From positions 62,001 to 126,000 of the forward strand of contig CAKTBG010000001.1 in the NCBI GenBank assembly GCA_934533135.1: a stretch of 64,000 nt of DNA. Reading direction: 5' to 3'. Made by a program: the position numbers and the translations under genes. Shown here in pieces: positions 57,697 through 64,000 of this stretch. The stretch comes from an uncultured Faecalibacterium sp. (GTDB taxonomy: Bacteria > Bacillota > Clostridia > Oscillospirales > Ruminococcaceae). The notes under the pieces are model-generated. The model worked only from the letters and a program-made list of their open reading frames with translations, was not told where the DNA came from and did not search any database. Position 1 is the stretch's first letter, and each line of letters begins with the position of its first letter.

Positions 57697-58259
57697 TGAA
57701 CCGCATCCAGACAGCCATTGTGACCGCGCTGCTGGCCGGGGTCGTCCCGCTGGCCGTACAGGGCAACATCCTGAACCGCCGTATCAATGAGCTGGAAACC
57801 TATTACACAATTTATGCCGCCCGCTTTGAGAACTGGTCAGACCGGGCTTTGAAGGATGAACAGATCATCGAGGACTTGCAGCGGGTCAACAGCGCGACCC
57901 AGCAGCCTGCGCCAGAAAGCGATCTGCCCGCAGGAATGGCCGCCGAATACGTCGGCGAATACACCTGCACCGCTTACTGTACAGAGAAGCGACCCCACAT
58001 CTGCGGAACCGGCACAGGAATCACGGCCAGCGGCGCACCTATCACGGCAGACCTGACCGCCGCGGCAGACCAAAACCTGCTGCCATTCGGCACCGTGATC
58101 TACATCGAGGGCGTCGGCGTCCGCGTCGTGCAGGACAAAGGCTCCGGCATACAGGGCCGCCACATCGACGTGGCCGTGCCCGGCAGCCATGATGACGCCC
58201 TGCACTGGGCAGGATACGGAACGCACAAGGTCTGGATTTTGAAAGGAGCAGATGAATGA
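57696..58259 (+). CDS. 3D-domain (double-psi beta-barrel) cell-wall-active protein
   Basis: 187 residues. An N-terminal membrane/signal segment (AIVTALLAGVVPLAVQGNIL), a helical linker, then the 3D domain: YTCTAYCTEKRPHICGTGTG, TASGAPITADLTAAADQNLL, VIYIEGVGVRVVQDKGSGIQ and RHIDVAVP with the catalytic-type Asp triad. Such domains act as lytic transglycosylase-like or glycan-binding modules. Outside the lysis cassette, so perhaps used in lysogeny or DNA entry. Confidence 0.85.
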   Translation: MNRIQTAIVTALLAGVVPLAVQGNILNRRINELETYYTIYAARFENWSDRALKDEQIIEDLQRVNSATQQPAPESDLPAGMAAEYVGEYTCTAYCTEKRPHICGTGTGITASGAPITADLTAAADQNLLPFGTVIYIEGVGVRVVQDKGSGIQGRHIDVAVPGSHDDALHWAGYGTHKVWILKGADE

Positions 58260-58919
58260 AGGTCTTAATAGCTTGCGAAGAAAGCCAGACGGTATGTGCT
58301 GCTTTCAGGCGGCGCGGGCATGAAGCATATTCCTGCGACATTCAAGAACCGTCCGGTGGCCATCCTGAGTGGCATATCCTTGGGGACGCGGTTCCGCCTT
58401 TGAGGGGGGGGGCAACTTGTAACCATGGACGATAAATGCCATTACATCGACGCATGGGATTTGCTCATTGCACACCCGCCCTGCACATATTTGAGCAATG
58501 CGGGCGCAAGACACCTATGGAAAGGCCATGTGCTTCAATCCGACCGTGTTATGAAAGGAATTGAGGGCCGCGATCTTTTCATGCGATTCTGGTGGGCGGA
58601 CATACCGAGAATTTGTGTGGAGAACCCAATTCCCAGCAGAGTTTTCTGCCTGCCGCCATATACACAAGCCATCCAGCCGTATGAATACGGCCATCCATAC
58701 AGCAAGAAAACCTGTCTTTGGCTCAAAAATCTGCCGCCACTATTCCCGACAGATATTGTGGAGCCTGTGGCTACATGGTGTCCGTCTGGTTCTTACGCAC
58801 ATAAGCATGATGAGCGCAACAAGGGTATGTTTACCACAGACCGCGCTAAAAATCGAGCAAAAACATTCACGGGTGTCGCTGACGCAATGTCTGATCAATG
58901 GGGGGATTTAAGTGATTGA
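58256..58919 (+). pseudogene. Cytosine-C5 DNA methyltransferase-like gene, frameshifted at a G9 tract (possible phase-variable switch)
   Basis: From ATG 58256 (AAAGGAG) the frame opens MKVLIACEESQTVCAAFRRR GHEAYSCDI, a C5-methyltransferase motif I, but stops at 58433. The rest is in another frame ending at 58919: LLIAHPPCTYLSNAG (motif IV, catalytic Cys) and PRICVENPIPS (motif VI). Deleting one G from the run at 58404-58412 joins both into a normal ~220-residue protein. A G9 run is a classic slippage site, so the gene may switch on and off. A sequencing indel is the alternative. Confidence 0.8.
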
Positions 58920-59208
58920 ATTTAGAAGCACATCGTATGACCTATCCAAACCTTTGGCCGCAATGGCCGAACGCGCCAAGCAGGACGGCTTTGAATTTTA
59001 CTATACCCGGCACATCGCCGAGGATGTTTTTGAGCTGGAGCTGCGCCGGGACTACATCGGCGTCAAAACCAAAGTGTCCGCTGAATACCTACAAAAGTAC
59101 ATCCCGCACAGTTGCTTAGAGGGCTTTTTGATGGGCGAGTATGACCGCCTGTCCTATATGCTGGGAGCTGTCACCGGCTGCAACAATGCCCCGGAGGACT
59201 TGAAATGA
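58912..59208 (+). CDS. Small phage protein of unknown function
   Basis: 98 residues, GTG start overlapping the methyltransferase stop. LAAMAERAKQDGFEFYYTRH, VFELELRRDYIGVKTKVSAE: alpha/beta. Coupled to the helicase-methyltransferase gene by ATGA. Possibly a helper, but unrecognised. Confidence 0.65.
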   Translation: MIEFRSTSYDLSKPLAAMAERAKQDGFEFYYTRHIAEDVFELELRRDYIGVKTKVSAEYLQKYIPHSCLEGFLMGEYDRLSYMLGAVTGCNNAPEDLK

Positions 59209-61709
59209 CCTACAAAGAATTTTTGGAAAACAAGATCGACATCGCGCCGCTGTCCGGCATCGAAATTGACCCGTCGGAAATCAACCCGGTATTGAAGCCC
59301 CACCAGCGCACCAGCGTTTTGTGGGCCTTGCACGGGGGCCGCCGGGGTATCTTTGCCCGGTTTGGCCTTGGCAAGACCGCGATGCAACTCGAATGGTGCA
59401 ACCAGCTCCAAAAGCACGAGGGCGGGCAAACCCTGATCGTGATGCCGCTGAACGTCATGCCTGAATTTCGGGCCGACGCGGTAAACCTGCTGGGGATGAC
59501 CGAGCCGCCCTACTGCCGCACTATGGCTGAAGTCAAGGCCAGCGACGCGCCGATCATCCTCACCAATTACGAGAGAGTGCGCGACGGCGATATCGACCCG
59601 CACTACTTCACGGCCGTCAGCTTGGACGAAGCGGCCACCCTGCGCAGCTTTGGCAGCAAGACCTATCAGGAATTTATGCTCAAATTTAAGGGCGTCCGCT
59701 ACAAGCTCACCAACACCGCGACGCCCAGCCCCAACCGCTACAAGGAGCTGATACACTATGCGGGCTTTCTGGAGGTCATGGATACCGGGCAGGCGCTGAC
59801 CCGATTCTTTAAGCGCGACAGCACAAAGGCGAACAACCTGACGCTATATCCGGGCCGGGAAAAGGAATTCTGGATTTGGTGCGCATCGTGGGGACTGTTC
59901 CTGCAAAAACCCTCTGATCTGGGCTTTTCAGATGCCGGGTATAGCTTGCCGCCGATGAACATCCGATACCACAAACTCCCCAGCCTTGACCGTCCTGCGG
60001 AGTTTGAAGCCGACGGTCAGATGAAGCTCGGCCATGATGCAGCGATGGGGCTGACCGACGCCGCAAAGGAAAAGCGCGACAGCATCCAGATCAGAGCCGC
60101 CGAGTGCGCCGCCATCGTCAACGAAAGCCCGGATGAACACTTTGTCATCTGGCATGACCTCGAAGATGAGCGCAAAGCTCTGAAAAAGGCCATCCCGGAG
60201 ATGGTGGACATCTACGGCAGCATGGAGCTTGAAACCCGCGAAAAGCGCGTAATGGATTTTGCACAGGGCCACACCCGGCTGTTCGGCACAAAAAAGAGCC
60301 TGTCCGGCTCCGGCTGCAATTTCCAGCGTTTTTGTCACCGGGCGATTTTTATGGGCATCGACTATGAATTTAATGATTTCATTCAGGCCGTGCATAGAAT
60401 CTACCGCTTTTTGCAGGACAAGCCGGTTATAATCGACATCCTGTACATGGACACCGAAAGTGAAATCCTGCTTGCCCTGCAACGCAAGTGGCATCAATAC
60501 GACGAACTGAGTAGAAAAATGGAAGAGATCATCAAGGAGTACGGCCTTGGCAGCCTTGCACTTGAATCCCTCAAACGAACGATAGGATGTGAGCGAGTGG
60601 AAATCACAGGGAAAAGCTATACCGCCATCAACAACGACTGCGTCGAAGAAATCAAAAACTGGCCCACCGACAGCATCGACCTGTATGTAACCAGCATCCC
60701 CTTTGGCAATCATTACGAATACAGCCCATCTTACAACGATTTCGGCCATAACCCCGACGACAACGCATTTTTTGAACAGATGGACTATTTGACGCCGGAG
60801 CTGCTGCGCACCCTCAAACCGGGCCGCGTCGCTGCAATCCACGTTAAAGATCGCGTTCAATTCGGCAACGTCACCGGGATGGGAATGCCCACGATTGAGC
60901 CGTTCCACGCCGATTGCATTTCTCACTTCATCAAACACGGCTTTGCCTATTTCGGCATGATTACCGTTGTGACCGACGTCGTGCGGGAAAATAATCAAAC
61001 TTACAGGTTAGGCTGGACAGAGCAATGCAAGGATGGCACCAAAATGGGCGTAGGCTGTCCGGAGTACATTTTACTTTTCCGAAAGCTGCCCACCGACCAC
61101 AGCAAAGGCTATGCCGACGTCCGCGTCACCAAAAGCAAGGAAGAATACACCCGCGCACAATGGCAGCTGGACGCACACGCATTTTGGCGCAGCAGCGGCG
61201 ACCGTCCTTTTGGCCGTGAAGATCTCGAAAAGGTTCCGACCTCGAAGCTGCAAATCCTGTACCGCAAGTTCAGCCGCGAGAACGTCTATTCCTACGACGA
61301 GCACGTCAAGCTGGCTGAAAGTCTGGACAAGGACGGCCGCCTGCCATCCACATTTATGGTCGTCGCCCCGGGCAGCTGGGATATGACCGTCTGGGACGAC
61401 ATCAACCGCATGAAGACCCTGAACACCAGCCAGAGCCAGCGGCGCCAGCAGATGCACGTCTGCCCCTTGCAGATCGACATCGTGGAGCGGCTCATCAACC
61501 GCTACTCCAACCCCGGCGACCTTGTGGCTGACCCCTTTGCCGGACTTTTCACCGTTCCGTATGAAGCGGTCAAGATGGGCCGCGTGGGAAAGGGCGTCGA
61601 GCTGAACCCGGACTATTTCCGCGACGGTGTCGGCTACCTCGAAGCAGCAGACGCCCAGCAGAACGCGCCGACCCTCTTTGACCTGCTGGAAAGCATGGAA
61701 GGAGCCTGA
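59205..61709 (+). CDS. SNF2-like helicase fused to a beta-class N4/N6 DNA methyltransferase
   Basis: 834 residues. N-terminal half: SF2 ATPase with Walker A FGLGKT (about 53-58), TLIVMPLNVMPEF (Ia), SLDEAATLRS (II), NTATPSPN (III), FGTKKSLSGSGCNFQ (V) and QAVHRIYRFLQ (VI). C-terminal half: motif IV TSIPFGNHYEY (about 497) precedes motif I DPFAGLFTVPYEAV (about 776), the beta-class order of amino methyltransferases. One polypeptide that moves on DNA and methylates it, probably protecting phage DNA. The fusion occurs in other phages. Confidence 0.9.
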   Translation: MTYKEFLENKIDIAPLSGIEIDPSEINPVLKPHQRTSVLWALHGGRRGIFARFGLGKTAMQLEWCNQLQKHEGGQTLIVMPLNVMPEFRADAVNLLGMTEPPYCRTMAEVKASDAPIILTNYERVRDGDIDPHYFTAVSLDEAATLRSFGSKTYQEFMLKFKGVRYKLTNTATPSPNRYKELIHYAGFLEVMDTGQALTRFFKRDSTKANNLTLYPGREKEFWIWCASWGLFLQKPSDLGFSDAGYSLPPMNIRYHKLPSLDRPAEFEADGQMKLGHDAAMGLTDAAKEKRDSIQIRAAECAAIVNESPDEHFVIWHDLEDERKALKKAIPEMVDIYGSMELETREKRVMDFAQGHTRLFGTKKSLSGSGCNFQRFCHRAIFMGIDYEFNDFIQAVHRIYRFLQDKPVIIDILYMDTESEILLALQRKWHQYDELSRKMEEIIKEYGLGSLALESLKRTIGCERVEITGKSYTAINNDCVEEIKNWPTDSIDLYVTSIPFGNHYEYSPSYNDFGHNPDDNAFFEQMDYLTPELLRTLKPGRVAAIHVKDRVQFGNVTGMGMPTIEPFHADCISHFIKHGFAYFGMITVVTDVVRENNQTYRLGWTEQCKDGTKMGVGCPEYILLFRKLPTDHSKGYADVRVTKSKEEYTRAQWQLDAHAFWRSSGDRPFGREDLEKVPTSKLQILYRKFSRENVYSYDEHVKLAESLDKDGRLPSTFMVVAPGSWDMTVWDDINRMKTLNTSQSQRRQQMHVCPLQIDIVERLINRYSNPGDLVADPFAGLFTVPYEAVKMGRVGKGVELNPDYFRDGVGYLEAADAQQNAPTLFDLLESMEGA

Positions 61710-61711
61710 CC

Positions 61712-61975
61712 ATGAGCGAAAAAATGTCAACCGAGCGGGCCGCCAAAATCCTTGACCCGAAGCACCGGGAAAGCTATGAGAGCCTTGCTATTGTCGAGGA
61801 AGCCTGTCAAATGGGCAGGGATGCTCTGCTGCTGCGAATCCCGCGCAGCCCTTACAAAAATGGCTTTGCTTGTCCGAACTGCGGTTCCAGCGACTACCTG
61901 TACGGCTACTTCGACAAACCGAACAAGTGCTGCGGCAACTGCGGGCAGGCCATTTTGTGGGAGGATGAAATATGA
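61712..61975 (+). CDS. Small zinc-ribbon phage protein
   Basis: 87 residues. Helical start (MSEKMSTERAAKILDPKHRE), then CPNCGSSDYLYGY and CCGNCGQAILW forming a two-knuckle zinc ribbon. Follows the helicase-methyltransferase by 2 bp. Confidence 0.72.
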   Translation: MSEKMSTERAAKILDPKHRESYESLAIVEEACQMGRDALLLRIPRSPYKNGFACPNCGSSDYLYGYFDKPNKCCGNCGQAILWEDEI

Positions 61976-62157
61976 ACGACAGGAAAGAATCCAGGCTCTG
62001 CCCATTTCGGCGCAGCCTTATGAGGAATCATAAGCACACATCACAAGGCGATATGCAGGAAACCTACACAGACCATTTCGGCCATTGCGCTGGGACATCC
62101 TGCATGGCCTACAAAAACGGCCATTGCCTGCGGCTGGAAAAATCAGAAGAGCTGTGA
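61972..62157 (+). CDS. Small Cys/His-rich phage protein
   Basis: 61 residues. Cys and His are spaced along HCAGTSCMAYKNGHC, a pattern common in short phage zinc proteins. Overlaps the previous gene; last gene before attR. Confidence 0.65.
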   Translation: MNDRKESRLCPFRRSLMRNHKHTSQGDMQETYTDHFGHCAGTSCMAYKNGHCLRLEKSEEL

Positions 62158-62163
62158 TATAAT
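62135..62163 (+). promoter_or_regulatory. Outward extended -10 promoter at the right prophage end
   Basis: TGATATAAT (62155-62163) is a perfect TGnTATAAT extended -10; the -35 (TGGAAA, 62135-62140) is weak, as usual for this class. It points toward tgt. A perfect phage operator lies about 80 bp downstream. Confidence 0.5.
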
Positions 62164-62240
62164 ATCCCCATCAAGCAAAACAGCACGAAAAGCCTGCAAC
62201 GACGCTTCTTTATTTTTGGCGCAGACGAATTACAGAATCG

Positions 62241-62254
62241 CTCACATTTGTGAG
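62241..62254. promoter_or_regulatory. Perfect 14-bp phage operator at the right prophage end
   Basis: CTCACATTTGTGAG has exact 6-bp inverted arms, the only fully symmetric copy of the operator found. It sits between the outward promoter and attR, with no phage gene after it. Confidence 0.7.
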
Positions 62255-62282
62255 TATTTGGTTTGCTCCCGTTATCATGCGG

Positions 62283-62293
62283 GATGCCATGTT
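62283..62293. other. attR core candidate and displaced queA 3' end (to 62303)
   Basis: GATGCCATGTT pairs with attL at 3014-3024. Read in the queA frame, the sequence to 62303 gives Asp-Ala-Met-Phe-Leu-Arg-stop. GDAMF is the commoner form of this QueA ending, so this is the native end. In the rejoined phage site, GTTAT (62271-62275) and ATAAC (3031-3035) would flank the core as an inverted pair. Confidence 0.7.
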
Positions 62294-62303
62294 CCTTCGC
62301 TGA

Positions 62304-63524
<1,221 letters not shown>

Positions 63525-63533
63525 GATTTGGCC

Positions 63534-63562
63534 TTGCAAGAGGTCGAACAAGAGGTTATAAT
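63534..63562 (+). promoter_or_regulatory. yajC promoter
   Basis: TTGCAA (63534-63539), 17-bp spacer, TATAAT (63557-63562), 35 bp before the yajC start. Same box pair as the queA promoter. Confidence 0.7.
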
Positions 63563-63596
63563 AAAGTTATCTGAATTTTGAGAGGAGATTTTTCCC

Positions 63597-63911
63597 ATGC
63601 AACTTCTGACTACTACGACCGAAAGCTATATCAGCCTGTTCTTTACGCTGGCTTTGATGCTCGTGCTGCTTTACTTCATGATCTATCGTCCCCAGAAGAA
63701 GCAGGAGAAGAAGGATGCCGCCATGCGTGCCGCTCTGGAGATCGGCGATCAGGTTACCACCATCGGCGGCATCGTTGGCCGCGTGGTCGCCATCAAGGAG
63801 GACACCTTTGTTCTCGAGACCGGCGCAGACCGTGTGAAGATCCGCTTTACCAAGAACGCCATCAGCTCCGTCGAGAAGCTGAACATGGACAACGCTCCGG
63901 CCAAGAAGTAA
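63597..63911 (+). CDS. yajC: Preprotein translocase subunit YajC
   Basis: 104 residues. One N-terminal membrane helix (SLFFTLALMLVLLYFMIY) followed by RPQKKQEKKDAAMR, then EIGDQVTTIGGIVGRVVAIK, the YajC signature. Accessory component of the Sec translocon; tgt-yajC order is common. GAGAGGAG precedes the ATG. Confidence 0.95.
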   Translation: MQLLTTTTESYISLFFTLALMLVLLYFMIYRPQKKQEKKDAAMRAALEIGDQVTTIGGIVGRVVAIKEDTFVLETGADRVKIRFTKNAISSVEKLNMDNAPAKK

Positions 63912-63939
63912 GTTCTGCCGGAACAGCCATTGCATCAAG

Positions 63940-63983
63940 ACGCGCCCCTCTGCATACAGTGAGTGCAGGGAGGCGCGTTTTTT
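63940..63983 (+). terminator. Terminator after yajC
   Basis: ACGCGCCCCTCTGCA (63940-63954) pairs with TGCAGGGAGGCGCGT (63964-63978), with one mismatch and one G-U pair, then TTTTTT. The last 17 bases of the window hold nothing that can be called. Confidence 0.88.
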
Positions 63984-64000
63984 ATGTCTGAAACAACATC

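Larger units (their letters stand above)
3020..62293. mobile_element. Complete ~59-kb PBSX-tailed (myovirus-type) prophage with serine integrase and DGR
   Basis: The block contains every module of a temperate phage: integrase, repressor, recombination, replication, terminase, capsid, contractile tail, lysis, and att sites at both ends. Host queuosine genes flank it (queA on the left, tgt on the right). Phage-type operators lie close to both ends (3045-3058 and 62241-62254), which supports the boundaries. The prophage looks intact. The only broken-looking genes are two with homopolymer frameshifts, at 53966-53972 and 58404-58412. Confidence 0.9.

Noticed and set aside
47516..58260. A CRISPR-Cas, BREX or toxin-antitoxin defence locus in the accessory arm
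   Set aside because: I found no Cas, PglZ, nuclease-methylase pair or clear toxin. The genes are small phage proteins, and the methyltransferases stand without a restriction partner.
3010..62219. TTTGGCG (about 3010 and 62213) as the attachment core
   Set aside because: This would put the perfect phage operator at 62241 outside the prophage and would not restore a queA reading frame. The GATGC(G/C)ATGTT pair does restore it.
63984..64000. A start codon after the final terminator
   Set aside because: Only 17 bases remain, with no ribosome site; nothing can be called.

Overview
The window is a chromosomal segment of a Gram-positive gut-type Clostridia bacterium. Strong AGGAGG-type ribosome sites, the queA-tgt-yajC order and the PBSX-like phage genes suggest Faecalibacterium or a close Oscillospiraceae relative; this is inference, since no search was run. 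One complete prophage of about 59 kb interrupts the segment. Host DNA on the left carries dapA (partial) and asd on the minus strand and queA on the plus strand. Host DNA on the right carries tgt and yajC. The prophage runs from about 3020 to about 62293. It sits inside the last codons of queA: the displaced native end of queA (Asp-Ala-Met-Phe-Leu-Arg-stop) can still be read at 62283-62303, and the phage supplies a substitute end (Met-Leu-Ile-Glu-stop).

Prophage layout, left to right: five small genes behind a repressor-controlled promoter (3124-4447); a leftward lysogeny block of XRE repressor, a 44-residue coupled ORF and a large serine integrase (6772-4498); an operator-rich divergent control region (6785-6912); a rightward early block with Cro-like regulators, DUF1351, Bet/RecT, SSB, DnaD-like, DnaC-like and RusA proteins (6955-13019); and a sigma-like late regulator (13637-14101), followed by three 10-bp iterons, a promoter-like site and a leader terminator. 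Next come a QueD-like protein, a TGT/DpdA-like base-exchange enzyme and a YhhQ precursor transporter (14344-16288), two ParB-like proteins, and terminase. A full PBSX-type contractile-tail morphogenesis block follows (19398-38547), with a nested scaffold and a -1 frameshift. After it lies a complete diversity-generating retroelement (fibre with VR, Avd-like protein, TR, reverse transcriptase; 38544-42003), then the lysis genes (42622-44453). The remaining 17.7 kb is an accessory arm of many small proteins, several with zinc ribbons, plus a BRO antirepressor, HNH proteins, a MazG-like protein, a 3D-domain protein, a cytosine methyltransferase gene broken at a G9 tract, and a helicase-methyltransferase fusion.

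Three themes stand out. (1) The DGR is complete: TR and VR are 99 bp each and differ at eight positions, all of them A in TR. (2) The phage carries a TGT-like/DpdA-like enzyme, a QueD-fold protein and a queuosine-precursor transporter, which suggests 7-deazaguanine DNA modification. It is integrated exactly between the host queuosine genes queA and tgt, with a terminator after queA and an outward promoter plus a perfect operator before tgt. (3) One 14-bp operator sits inside the 17-bp spacer of at least six near-identical promoters across the prophage. The repressor has no cleavage domain, so induction probably works through an antirepressor.
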